The notes: generated by a model from the sequence alone, not told the origin. A DNA stretch of 64,000 nucleotides from Nitrosopumilus zosterae (GCF_025998175.1 NZ_AP026695.1:1-64000), one strand, 5' to 3'. Numbered from the stretch's first letter, positions 54,755-62,841 are shown. A program made the numbers and translations.

Positions 54755-55207
54755 TTAATTTTGATGTATAAATTCTCTTGCTTGTTCTTCTGTTGGATAA
54801 TAAACAAATGGGACATCAATAGATGTTATCCATAAATCATATTTTGTAATGCCAGTAATTTTTACTGATTCAGATTCTGCATTATCATTTGAATCTGTAT
54901 GGAATGTGCCTTTTACATGACTACTATCTAATGGATACAATGTGAATGACTCTAGTTTACCTTTTCCTATCATTTCTTCATTTGAAATAACAAAGAATTC
55001 TGTTTCACCTGCAGTCATGATTAATAATGATGGATTCTTAAATTCTAATTCTATGTTATAGTTTGAAGTCTCATCATTTTGGTGTAATAATTCACTCTGA
55101 GAAACACTTACTCCTATTTGTGATGCAGAAGCATATTGTGAATATCCAAAAATACTCATTCCTAATACAAAGAGCACAAATAAACCGCCTTTTTTGGATG
55201 ACTTCAT
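54755..55207 (-). CDS. exported LEA14/WHy-like protein
   Basis: 150 aa. Signal peptide (GGLFVLFVLGMSIFGYSQYASA), then a beta domain with IELEFKNPSLLIMTAGETEF, which recalls the WHy/LEA14 fold, also seen in the gene at 60700-61194. Eleven bases separate it from the PfkB kinase ORF. Family assignment is tentative. Confidence 0.55.
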   Translation of the reverse strand: MKSSKKGGLFVLFVLGMSIFGYSQYASASQIGVSVSQSELLHQNDETSNYNIELEFKNPSLLIMTAGETEFFVISNEEMIGKGKLESFTLYPLDSSHVKGTFHTDSNDNAESESVKITGITKYDLWITSIDVPFVYYPTEEQAREFIHQN

Positions 55208-55338
55208 GACTAGTAATTACAAAATTGCATTTTAACTAAAAAGGGAAAAAATACCAATAAATTGTGTAAAAGTTTTGATCTACTCTTTAAGCTCCTTAGA
55301 GCTAACAGAATAAATCAAAATTAAACAATAATTTTTTG

Positions 55339-55824
55339 TTGGCTAGAATTAAAGTAAAGATAGGCGAAAACGAAATTGAAGTCGATTCTAGAGATTTTTA
55401 TGTTGATAATCAAACTTTAGGTGAAATAATTGACAGTATTTCAAATCATTTACCAGAAAACCAGGCAAAAATTGTTTATGAAACAGAACTCATTCCAAAA
55501 CCATCTGAAATCAAACAAGACAATCAATACGGTTTGGAATATTTGGATAATGCTGAGGTAAGTGAACCAGAATTTGATGAACCACAATACATTACTTCTA
55601 ATGAAATCAAATCAAAATTAAGAATTTTAGAAACGAGTCGATTTTTTGATTCCCCAAGAACAGTGACTGAAACTGTTCAACAACTTAGAGAATATGGTTG
55701 GTCTGCTAGTCCTTTGGATGTCTCAAAAGCTTTGGCCAAGATGGCCTCAAACAAAGAAATTATGAAAAATTCTTATGAAAATAGAACTCATTACTTTGTT
55801 GAAGAAGCATTAGTTGCTAACTAG
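55339..55824 (+). CDS. protein with C-terminal winged-helix-like domain
   Basis: 161 aa from TTG 55339 (TTG 55336 is equally possible). N-terminal beta-grasp-like 40 residues (RIKVKIGENEIEVDSRDFYV), an acidic linker and a C-terminal helical domain (SRFFDSPRTVTETVQQLREY, then SPLDVSKALAKMASNKEIMK) that resembles a winged helix with a replication- or resolvase-like wHTH. Function unknown; overlaps the zinc-ribbon gene by 8 bases. Confidence 0.6.
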   Translation: MARIKVKIGENEIEVDSRDFYVDNQTLGEIIDSISNHLPENQAKIVYETELIPKPSEIKQDNQYGLEYLDNAEVSEPEFDEPQYITSNEIKSKLRILETSRFFDSPRTVTETVQQLREYGWSASPLDVSKALAKMASNKEIMKNSYENRTHYFVEEALVAN

Positions 55825-56005
55825 AATAATTACATTTTTCACAAATTGAAAAAGTTTCGCCATCTAAGTGATCAAAATGTGTATTGCATTGATTACATGT
55901 ATGATGCATATCAAAATATCCATCCTTCTCAATTTCACTTATTCTATTAGATTCAAGATCAGTGCCATTACACTTTATGCAATGACAGCCACATTTGATT
56001 TTCAT
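55817..56005 (-). CDS. Cys-rich zinc-ribbon protein
   Basis: 62 aa from ATG 56005, with eight or more cysteines arranged CGCHCIKC, CNQC and CEKC plus His residues (HHTC, HFDHLDG). At least two zinc sites. A longer frame from 56044 seems unlikely, since TTGTATAGG about 26 bases before 56005 is a plausible TATA box. Head to head with another zinc-ribbon gene at 56044. Confidence 0.7.
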   Translation of the reverse strand: MKIKCGCHCIKCNGTDLESNRISEIEKDGYFDMHHTCNQCNTHFDHLDGETFSICEKCNYSS

Positions 56006-56043
56006 CCGATATTCATGTATATATCCAATACCTATACAAATCA

Positions 56044-56199
56044 TTGGAAAAGAAAAGGGAAATTCCTATAGAAATTGATGATCATTTCAAGCTTTTTGGA
56101 AAAGAACCGTGGGAAGTAGATTACGGTGAAAAATGCCCTGTTTGTGAGGTTAGGATCGATGAATATGGTTTTTGTTCATGTGGTTCTAGCGGAGATTAA
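56044..56199 (+). CDS. 51-aa zinc-ribbon miniprotein
   Basis: TTG 56044 to TAA 56199. Acidic N-terminal part (EIPIEIDDHFKLFG) and a C-terminal ribbon with CPVC and CSC, four cysteines in all (C31, C34, C44, C46). A TATATA box at 56016-56022 is 24 bases upstream, matching a leaderless start. It overlaps the end of the next minus-strand gene by 14 bases. Unknown role. Confidence 0.6.
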   Translation: MEKKREIPIEIDDHFKLFGKEPWEVDYGEKCPVCEVRIDEYGFCSCGSSGD

Positions 56200-57082
56200 C
56201 TTTTCTAATTAATGGAGTAATAACAATTATCAAGAATCCCATTGCCAATGGAGCTATTATTGGAAATTCAGGAACCACAGTAGTTCCAATAATTGTCACT
56301 TCTCCTGTAGTTTCAGGTCTTATGTTAAGCCATACGTGAGTTCCATTGTTGATATATTGATTAAAGTAAATTTTTTCATCATCAAGAAATACTGCATATG
56401 GTCCCCATAACAATTCTAATGGGATTATTGTAGTAACAAACCTATTCTTTTCAGAAACATCAAATGTAATGCTCTTTGTTGGTTGATCAAAAACAAATCC
56501 GTCTATATTCGAATGACTTCTAATCTCTACAAGAAATTCTTTATCTTCCCATTTTATGTTTTGATAAATTTTTGGTTCATTAATGGAGTATTCCAAAATC
56601 ATTTGACATCCATGACATGTTATTCCTTTTTTTTCATCAAGATATATTGGTCTTTCATTTGCAAATATCAAATCAGCTTCTTCAGGTAAAATAAAAGAAG
56701 TTGTTTCAAGATATCTAAAACTCCATGTCCATACATTATCTTTTTTAGAAATTGCATGATCAAGATCATACTCTACAATAGAATTATTATCAGATGGAAA
56801 AATCAATATTCCTGCATTATCGCCAATAACAGAGAATTGTTTTTCTTCTCCTTTTTCATTTGTTACTGATAAATTTGAAACTGTTCCGTAAATTAACTCA
56901 ACTTGTTTTGGCAAATCGGTTTTACTTATAACATGCTTCACATGCACATCTCCTACTGAATTTATTACTATTTCAACAGATTTTTGTGAGGCTTTTTCAC
57001 CAAACGAAATTTGAGCGTCAATTGTAGGAATAATTGAAATTATTAATAAAATTACTAAAAATCCAAAGATCTTACTATTCAT
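56186..57082 (-). CDS. exported protein with PEF-CTERM-like C-terminal anchor
   Basis: 298 aa. Signal peptide (KIFGFLVILLIISIIPTIDA), beta-rich extracellular body with Cys-x-x-Cys near 155-158 (ITCHGCQM), and a C-terminal VVPEFPIIAPLAMGFLIIVI hydrophobic segment with basic end RKVNLR. The PEF-hydrophobic-basic order is the archaeal sorting signal called PEF-CTERM, read by an archaeosortase. No archaeosortase lies in the window. Confidence 0.65.
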   Translation of the reverse strand: MNSKIFGFLVILLIISIIPTIDAQISFGEKASQKSVEIVINSVGDVHVKHVISKTDLPKQVELIYGTVSNLSVTNEKGEEKQFSVIGDNAGILIFPSDNNSIVEYDLDHAISKKDNVWTWSFRYLETTSFILPEEADLIFANERPIYLDEKKGITCHGCQMILEYSINEPKIYQNIKWEDKEFLVEIRSHSNIDGFVFDQPTKSITFDVSEKNRFVTTIIPLELLWGPYAVFLDDEKIYFNQYINNGTHVWLNIRPETTGEVTIIGTTVVPEFPIIAPLAMGFLIIVITPLIRKVNLR

Positions 57083-57559
57083 TTATTCCACAGTTACATG
57101 AACCATTTGTGCTTTTTCCAAAGGACAATCATTTCCGTCTCTTTGAAGATTCACGATTTTATCTGCAACATCCATGCCTTCTGTCACTTCTCCAAACACA
57201 GTATATTGCCTATCTAAGAATGCACTATCAGTGGTAACAATGAAAAACTGAGAACCCGCACTATCTGGATCTTGTGATCTAGCCATAGATACTATGCCTC
57301 GTAAATGCGATCTTGAATTAAATTCTGCCTTGATATTATATCCTGGTCCTCCCATCCCCCATGATCCTTTGTTATCCGTTTTTGTGTTGGGATCTCCTCC
57401 TTGTATCATAAATCCAGGAATGACTCTATGAAATAGAGTGCCATCGTAAAATCCATCCTTAGCTAATTTTTCAAAATTTCTAACTGTCTCAGGTGCTAAT
57501 TCAGGTAGAAGTTTAAATGCAATCTTTCCAAAATTTGTTTCAATATTTACATTACTCAA
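57083..57559 (-). CDS. cyclophilin-type peptidyl-prolyl isomerase
   Basis: 158 aa, TTG start. FHRVIPGFMIQGGDP with the catalytic Arg and Phe, GIVSMARSQDPDSAGSQFFI, and VFGEVTEGMDVADKI. Cytoplasmic (no signal). Catalyses proline isomerisation. Precedes the PEF-CTERM-like gene by a single base on the same strand. Confidence 0.94.
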   Translation of the reverse strand: MSNVNIETNFGKIAFKLLPELAPETVRNFEKLAKDGFYDGTLFHRVIPGFMIQGGDPNTKTDNKGSWGMGGPGYNIKAEFNSRSHLRGIVSMARSQDPDSAGSQFFIVTTDSAFLDRQYTVFGEVTEGMDVADKIVNLQRDGNDCPLEKAQMVHVTVE

Positions 57560-57563
57560 TATG

Positions 57564-57592
57564 GACTCTTTTATCGTCTTATCATAAGAGTC
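57564..57592. promoter_or_regulatory. inverted repeat around the cyclophilin promoter
   Basis: GACTCTT (57564-57570) and AAGAGTC (57586-57592), 7-base perfect arms 15 bases apart, straddling the TATA-like region upstream of the TTG start at 57559. Possible operator. Confidence 0.3.
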
Positions 57593-57806
57593 TTTTGTGA
57601 ATTCTGATTTAAAAAATTAATTTTATATTTTAAGTATGTTGGAAAATTCATATCAATCAGTACGTTTTTCGTTGATAATTTTTTTAGGTGTGGACTTTGA
57701 AAAAATTATTATTTTTTCAAAACAGAAAATCAGAATTTCTTATATGTTATTTTTTAGAATTTGAAAAGTTATAGTCTTATATAGAACAATTAAAGTTTAG
57801 AATCTG

Positions 57807-58037
57807 TTGAATCGTACAAACCAAAGCACGATAATTAAAGAAGCAATTAATTCTTATCTTGACAAAGGGGTAACGGACAAACAAGATATCTACACCAAAG
57901 TAGTTGATGAACTTGGTGTTCCAAGACCAACTGTAAGAAGAGTTGCAAGAGATCTACGAACTGAACTATTGCAAAAAATCCAAATCTTACAATCCGATAT
58001 GCCCAAAGTATCTACAACCTCTGAAGAAGACGAATAA
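57807..58037 (+). CDS. small HTH protein
   Basis: 76 aa, TTG start. Residues about 5-55 contain a helix-turn-helix (TIIKEAINSYLDKG, then YTKVVDELGVPRPTVRRVAR), reminiscent of the HTH of recombinases or MarR proteins. Acidic tail. Acts on DNA by inference. Single gene upstream of a coiled-coil membrane protein. Confidence 0.7.
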   Translation: MNRTNQSTIIKEAINSYLDKGVTDKQDIYTKVVDELGVPRPTVRRVARDLRTELLQKIQILQSDMPKVSTTSEEDE

Positions 58038-58064
58038 ATTCGGCTCCTTTTTCTTTTTAATTAT

Positions 58065-58083
58065 AATACCATTTTGTGGTATT
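58065..58083. repeat. inverted repeat in the gap before 58123
   Basis: AATACCA(TTTTG)TGGTATT: perfect 7-base arms with a 5-base loop. Either a terminator hairpin for the HTH gene or an operator for the next gene, whose TATA box (TTATAAATA) lies at 58096-58104. Confidence 0.35.
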
Positions 58084-58122
58084 CAGCATTACTGTTATAA
58101 ATAATGAATTTTTTAAATTATT

Positions 58123-58590
58123 ATGGGATATTTGGGCAACCACCTGGCCACTGTTTCCACAGGAATATTTGCAGCCGTACTTACAGGACTTTGGGCATTT
58201 TGGGATTTATCACCAATACTAGATTTCATATTTCTGATGGCAGTTCCAATAACATGGTTTTTGACATTTACATGTTGGATATCACAAAAAAGTACTGACT
58301 ATATGCATAAACATGCATCATCTCATGCTCAAACTGAAAAAAAAAGCTTGAGTAGCTCACAAACAATTCAAACAACAACCAGTGGTAATCAAGTTACTCT
58401 TTCAGAAATTAAACAAATTCAATCAGAATTATCTACAGAGCTTAACAACCTAAAAGAATCTGTAAAACTAAAAGATGGTGAAATTGAAAGATTAAACCAA
58501 GAAATTTCTAATTTACAAACACTTGTTCAAATCGAATCATTAAAAACCGAATTGGCTAATTTGAAAATGCTAGCATCTAAAAGAAAATAA
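58123..58590 (+). CDS. membrane protein with two helices and C-terminal coiled coil
   Basis: 155 aa from ATG 58123. Two hydrophobic segments (about 12-30 and 33-52), a His/Ser-rich linker and a long coiled coil (residues about 90-150: ELSTELNNLKESVKLKDGEI) ending in a basic tail. Predicted cytoplasmic coiled coil on a membrane hairpin. No family recognised. Confidence 0.65.
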   Translation: MGYLGNHLATVSTGIFAAVLTGLWAFWDLSPILDFIFLMAVPITWFLTFTCWISQKSTDYMHKHASSHAQTEKKSLSSSQTIQTTTSGNQVTLSEIKQIQSELSTELNNLKESVKLKDGEIERLNQEISNLQTLVQIESLKTELANLKMLASKRK

Positions 58591-58601
58591 AATTTCAAGA
58601 T

Positions 58602-58724
58602 CTAATTTTTACAATGAGAGCACTCTATACCGTGATTTTCCTTACAACCCGGGCAACTAACAGCTCCTCCATAATGACATTTACAAGAACACAATTCAGT
58701 AAGATCCTTTTTCAAACTTAACAA
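58602..58724 (-). CDS. 40-aa Cys-rich zinc-binding miniprotein
   Basis: TTG 58724 to TAG 58602. Seven cysteines and three histidines in 40 residues: C12, C14, C16 (CSCKCH), C24-x2-C27 (CPGC), H31, C35-x2-C38 (CSHC). Regular spacing argues that it is coding. A TTG at 58715 would give a slightly shorter protein. No family recognised. Confidence 0.6.
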   Translation of the reverse strand: MLSLKKDLTELCSCKCHYGGAVSCPGCKENHGIECSHCKN

Positions 58725-59155
58725 TATACATATGATGATGTTATTATTTGATTCTTCTATTTTTAAGACAAATCAATTAAAAATCTCTAATTCAAATCAT
58801 TATTCAATCTCAAATCTATTTTACAAATATTACATTACATATGTTAATTATTAATTTCTTTTATGAATCAATTTTTAGAAATAAATGAACAATTCTGGAG
58901 AAATAAATTATAATTTTTCAAAATCTCTAACCTCAAATTCATCTATCCTAAAATAATCAGTTATCAAAATAATCACTAATAGAAAACACATTTTCATTTT
59001 GATAATTATTCAAATTTTTTGAATATTTTATTTATAATTCAAAATATTTGTACACCAATTTTATCAAAACCTATTGAAATGTTGTCGAAAAATTTGCAAT
59101 TAAAAATCATATTATAAAATAATTTTTTGGCATGATTATTTTATAAGATCTAATC
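58725..59155. other. 431-base AT-rich gap without a gene
   Basis: No open frame of interest in either strand. A/T runs dominate. It contains one clear hairpin (59112-59146). Nothing else was recognised. Confidence 0.6.
59112..59146 (-). terminator. 12-bp hairpin downstream of flavodoxin-fold reductase
   Basis: TTATAAAATAAT (59112-59123) and ATTATTTTATAA (59135-59146) pair perfectly over 12 bases with an 11-base loop. It begins 10 bases after the minus-strand gene 59156-59680 ends, the position of a terminator; an operator is the alternative. Confidence 0.5.
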
Positions 59156-59680
59156 CTATCGTAATTTAGATCCCATTGCTAAAGTTTCATCCACCATCTC
59201 TTTTAGTCGATTCTGTGCATCTGTATCTAACATGTTATTTTCCTTAACTGAATCTGTAGTTAAAAATACCGCCTTTGGATTCGTTATTACTCTAAAATAT
59301 GATAATAACTGAGTTATTAACGTCTGGACGTCTATAAAACCAATACTTCCAGAAGCTAAAATTGTTATTCCTGCAACTTTTCCGGCCGTTTTTTTATAAT
59401 TGATATATTCAAATAAATTTTTCAATGACGAACTAAAAAATGAATTATAGATTGGTGATCCAATTAACCATACATCTGCATCCATTATGTCATTTGCTGC
59501 GGTCTTTGTAGCTTCATTATATTCTTCATCTGGTCCTCTGTAACATTCAATCTGACCTTCTGATAAATTAATTAATTTCGTTTCTTGATTTTTTGATTTT
59601 GCATAATCATAAACATATTTCATAACAATTTGTGTATTAGCATTCTTTCTTGGACTGCCTGAAATAACTACAACCTTCAT
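59156..59680 (-). CDS. NAD(P)H-dependent FMN reductase (flavodoxin fold)
   Basis: 174 aa. FMN phosphate loop SGSPRKNANTQI at 7-18, then DVWLIGSPIYNSFFSSSLKN for flavin contact and ITILASGSIG. CYRGPDEE carries one cysteine. Typical of iron-sulfur flavoprotein/azoreductase-like NADPH:FMN reductases. Donor and acceptor unknown. Confidence 0.88.
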   Translation of the reverse strand: MKVVVISGSPRKNANTQIVMKYVYDYAKSKNQETKLINLSEGQIECYRGPDEEYNEATKTAANDIMDADVWLIGSPIYNSFFSSSLKNLFEYINYKKTAGKVAGITILASGSIGFIDVQTLITQLLSYFRVITNPKAVFLTTDSVKENNMLDTDAQNRLKEMVDETLAMGSKLR

Positions 59681-59727
59681 GTATCAAGAAATTTGTTTCT
59701 GTATTTAAGTTTCCATTAATTTTTAAG

Positions 59728-59820
59728 CGGGCTTGGAGGGCTTCGATCCCTCGACCTGTAACTTAGGAGGCTACTGCGCTATCCATGTTGCGCGTCAAAT
59801 TGACTCTGCGCCACAAGCCC
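59728..59820 (-). tRNA. tRNA-Arg(CCT) with probable D-loop intron
   Basis: Minus strand: acceptor GGGCTTG pairs with CAAGCCC; anticodon stem GTAGC/GTTAC encloses CTCCTAA, anticodon CCT; T arm GAGGG/CCCTC. The D stem GCGC/GCGC encloses 28 bases rather than about 10. Removing 18 bases (59788-59805) leaves the canonical D loop AGCATGGATA. GCGC helix and GTCA/TGAC hairpin flank the cut sites, like a bulge-helix-bulge. Intron placement is inferred. Confidence 0.85.
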
Positions 59821-59844
59821 AGCAAAAAAAATACTCTTAATTAT

Positions 59845-60555
59845 TTAAGCGTAATCAAGATTGTCCTTGATCATTTTTTGAATATTTTTCCAATTGTTAT
59901 TTTCTTTATCATTCCACTTTTCAAAATATACAACATCTTTCAATTCTAGTCTTGGTAACCATCCAGCAGTTTCAAGATCTGGTTTTTCTGCAAAATCATC
60001 AACATAACCTAAACACAAGTATGCAACAGGAATTACATGTTCGGGCAACTCTAAAACTTCTTTTAGAGTTTCATTTGATAGTATGCTTACCCAACCAAGA
60101 CCTACTCCTTCAGTTCTTGCTGATAACCATAAATTCTGAATTGCACAGCACACACTGTAAAGACCTGCCTCAGGAATACTTGATCTACCAATCACAAATG
60201 GTCCAAATTTTGTAGGATCATATGTTACACACAAATTTACAGGAGATTCTGAAATTCCCTCTAACTTGAATGAAAGATATTTTGATCTTTTTGGCTCTTC
60301 AATCAATTGTGATGAACGTTTTTTTTCATCCTGAAAAGATTCTTTTATCTTCTTTTTTGTTTGATCATCTTTAATTAAAATAAAATTCCATGGTTGTGAA
60401 AATCCAACTGATGGAGCATGATGTGCAGCATGAAGAATTTTTGATAAAATCTCATCTTCTATAGGTTTGGAGGTAAAATGAGATCTTACATCTCGTCTTG
60501 AATAAATTGCCTTATAGAAGCCTCGTTTTTCATCTTCGGTAAAATCATCTGTCAA
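59845..60555 (-). CDS. bluB: 5,6-dimethylbenzimidazole synthase
   Basis: Makes the lower ligand of cobalamin from reduced FMN. 236 aa nitroreductase-fold. The family end GWVSILSNETLKEVLELPEH and VAYLCLGYVDDFAEKPDLET, plus YSRRDVRSHFTSKPI and HHAPSVGFSQPWNF, identify BluB rather than a generic nitroreductase. Lies between tRNA-Arg and tRNA-Val, separate from cobJ. Confidence 0.93.
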   Translation of the reverse strand: MTDDFTEDEKRGFYKAIYSRRDVRSHFTSKPIEDEILSKILHAAHHAPSVGFSQPWNFILIKDDQTKKKIKESFQDEKKRSSQLIEEPKRSKYLSFKLEGISESPVNLCVTYDPTKFGPFVIGRSSIPEAGLYSVCCAIQNLWLSARTEGVGLGWVSILSNETLKEVLELPEHVIPVAYLCLGYVDDFAEKPDLETAGWLPRLELKDVVYFEKWNDKENNNWKNIQKMIKDNLDYA

Positions 60556-60622
60556 TATATTTCTCCTTTATTCTTCTTTTGTTAAACGTTAATAATGTCA
60601 ATCTTTAGTTTTGTACTTCATT

Positions 60623-60696
60623 GGGCCGGTAGTCTAGCTGGTTAGGATACCGCCTCGACACGGCGGTGATCGTGAGTTCGAATCTCACTCGGCCCA
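60623..60696 (+). tRNA. tRNA-Val(GAC) with C33
   Basis: Acceptor GGGCCGG pairs with TCGGCCC (last pair G-T); anticodon stem CCGCC/GGCGG encloses TCGACAC, anticodon GAC. Position 33 reads C instead of the near-universal T. The variable loop is short, which excludes Ser(CGA). T arm GTGAG/CTCAC. No intron, no encoded CCA. Confidence 0.92.
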
Positions 60697-60699
60697 TTT

Positions 60700-61194
60700 T
60701 TAATAACCAGTTTTGAATTCTTTCTGTGCTTCGCTCCAAGAAGATTGAGTAGTAATACTTCCTTCAGCACTAAAACTAGTGATTTTATTATCTATTATTG
60801 CTTCATAAATTTCTGTATTGACATCGTCTTTACTTAAAACAAATGTATTTTTCAAAGGAATTTCGGCACCTGAACTAAACAAAGCCCTTCCAGGCAATGC
60901 AATATCTGCCGTAGAATAAATTCCAGAACCTAATAATGTTTCATCCCCATAAAGATTGTATTCTATTACTGAAACTGTAAATGTTTTATCACTTGGATTT
61001 TTTACTAGAAATGTCACTTCAAATTTTGCTTGATTATTTATTGAACTAACATCTATCAATTCCACATTTGTTAATTCAATCTCAACTTGATCAAGATCTA
61101 CATTATCAAGACTAGCATAATAGACAATTCCTCCCATTAATCCTAAAACTCCAATTACTGCTGCATAAACTGTCGTCTTGCTTTGAAGAGCCAT
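60700..61194 (-). CDS. LEA14-like (WHy domain) membrane-anchored protein
   Basis: 164 aa. N-terminal anchor (VYAAVIGVLGLMGGIVYYAS), then the WHy domain (about 40-140) with VELIDVSSINNQAKFEVTFL and IEYNLYGDETLLGSG, as in LEA14 proteins of desiccation and stress. Faces outward. Convergent with tRNA-Val, 3 bases apart. Confidence 0.78.
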   Translation of the reverse strand: MALQSKTTVYAAVIGVLGLMGGIVYYASLDNVDLDQVEIELTNVELIDVSSINNQAKFEVTFLVKNPSDKTFTVSVIEYNLYGDETLLGSGIYSTADIALPGRALFSSGAEIPLKNTFVLSKDDVNTEIYEAIIDNKITSFSAEGSITTQSSWSEAQKEFKTGY

Positions 61195-61275
61195 TCCATT
61201 GTCTCAGATCATAAATAACTAAAAAACGTTATCAAGATCCAAATACATAATATTTAATCAGAAATATCATTATCT

Positions 61276-61773
61276 ATGACTGCATTAGAACAAGCAATTC
61301 TTACATGGATACATCTTGTTTCAGCTGCAATATGGGTAGGTGGTTCACTTTTCATTGGAATTGTTTTTTCTCCACTTCTAAAAACTATGACTAGTTCTCT
61401 TGAAGAAAGAATGCAAATTATGATTCGTGTAGGAAGACGATTTAACAAAATTGCTGTTCCCTCATTAATTATTTTGATGGCTACTGGATTATACAGTTCG
61501 CATATGTTACTTGGTAAACCTGATTTACTTGTTGCAACAAGCTATGGAACATTTCTTATTATTAAAATAATTCTTGTTATTGCGTTAATAATTACATATG
61601 CAATACATGTTAGAGTAATTCGTAAAGACATTGAAGAAAAAATAATGTCAAACCAAATGCCTGAATCTCAAATTCAAAAATTAAGAAAAAAAATTATTAT
61701 TCTTGGAGAAATTACTGTAGTGTTATCAGTGGCAATTTTATTTTTTGCATCTTTACTTGATGCTGGAGTTTGA
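61276..61773 (+). CDS. CopD-like four-helix membrane protein
   Basis: 165 aa, ATG 61276. Four membrane helices with WIHLVSAAIWVGGSLFIGIV in the first (CopD motif HxxxxxxWxGG), MATGLY in the second. Related to the copper-resistance protein CopD family; conserved His for metal or heme. Copper is central to ammonia oxidisers. Convergent with rtcA (21-base overlap). Confidence 0.83.
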   Translation: MTALEQAILTWIHLVSAAIWVGGSLFIGIVFSPLLKTMTSSLEERMQIMIRVGRRFNKIAVPSLIILMATGLYSSHMLLGKPDLLVATSYGTFLIIKIILVIALIITYAIHVRVIRKDIEEKIMSNQMPESQIQKLRKKIIILGEITVVLSVAILFFASLLDAGV

Positions 61774-62778
61774 TATTCCCTCAACAATTACTTCAAAACC
61801 ATTAGTTAACTTCCCAACCCCATATTTACAACCTGTAATTTTTGACGTCACAAACAAATTTGTCTCCAAATGTTTTGTAATGTCTTTTATCAAAAATGTA
61901 GTTTTTCTAGGACCTAGGCTTGCAGGAACTACAAGCATATCTGCTAAATTTTCATCCACGCTTTGTAAATTATTAATAAATTTATCAAAGTCCAAATCAA
62001 AACTTTGTGTTTTTTTATTAAATAACGAATCTACTCCAATAATGGAATTTTCATCAATACTGTAAATTAATAATGATGCACCAGAATCTATTGCATCTTC
62101 ATTTTTAGTTTCTGTTTCTACATTAAAATTTTCGTCTGATAACTTTTTTTTGATTCGTTTAATTTCATTTCTAATTATTTCAATCGGGATTTTTGAGAAC
62201 GTACAAATTAATTTTACATTATTTGTTTTTCTTTTTGAAAATAATATTGATTTCAAACGAGAAGGATATACTTGTAATTTTACTTCTCCACCTCCTTTGG
62301 GATAATAGCCTCGTTTAATTAATTGAAGAGAAAATTCTATGCCCATTCTTGAATATGCTTCTTTTAGAATATGCTGTGTATACTCAAAAGAAGGACTCCA
62401 AGGAACATCTGTGCCTCCCTTAATTGTTAAACTTAATTTTTTTTGGGATATTGCAACTACCGGAATCAATACTTGTAAAATTAAAGTAATACTTCCAGCA
62501 GTACCTACATCTTCACTTAATTCTAAATTATCAAGATCTCTTGGAATGAACTTTAATTCTGTAGAACCTATTTCTGCTCCAATTACTTTTGCATTTGAAA
62601 TTTTCTGAAGAATTTTAACAGCTGTTAGATGTTGTGGTCTTAATCCAGGAACTTTTCTGTTTTTTCTTATATTTTCTAAATGAATTGATTGTTTTGTAAT
62701 ACATGCAAGTGTAATTGCTGAACGTATTATTTGACCTCCTCCTTCACCAAACTCTCCATTAATTTTCAAAAAATTCAT
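61753..62778 (-). CDS. rtcA: RNA 3'-terminal phosphate cyclase
   Basis: Forms 2',3'-cyclic phosphates at RNA ends. 341 aa from ATG 62778 (GTG 62790 is an alternative). NGEFGEGGGQIIRSAITLAC, RPQHLTAVKIL, IRRGYYPKGGG-like YYPKGGGEV and the C-terminal DITKHLETN with the likely catalytic His. Complements ThpR, which opens such ends, 40 kb away. Confidence 0.92.
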   Translation of the reverse strand: MNFLKINGEFGEGGGQIIRSAITLACITKQSIHLENIRKNRKVPGLRPQHLTAVKILQKISNAKVIGAEIGSTELKFIPRDLDNLELSEDVGTAGSITLILQVLIPVVAISQKKLSLTIKGGTDVPWSPSFEYTQHILKEAYSRMGIEFSLQLIKRGYYPKGGGEVKLQVYPSRLKSILFSKRKTNNVKLICTFSKIPIEIIRNEIKRIKKKLSDENFNVETETKNEDAIDSGASLLIYSIDENSIIGVDSLFNKKTQSFDLDFDKFINNLQSVDENLADMLVVPASLGPRKTTFLIKDITKHLETNLFVTSKITGCKYGVGKLTNGFEVIVEGISNSSIK

Positions 62779-62841
62779 AGTTTTTTTCACCAAGTACTCT
62801 TTATGATACTTTTTTTACAAAGAAATTTTCTATATTTTTGT

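Noticed and set aside
51900-58096. 13-base word CAGCATTACTGTT occurs at 51900 and 58084 in two promoter regions
   Set aside because: In 64 kb of AT-rich DNA dozens of shared 13-mers are expected by chance.
62731-62841. N-terminal extension of the nadM frame
   Set aside because: It overlaps rtcA on the other strand, and the conserved family start (MNGLLIGRFQPFH) is at 62842.
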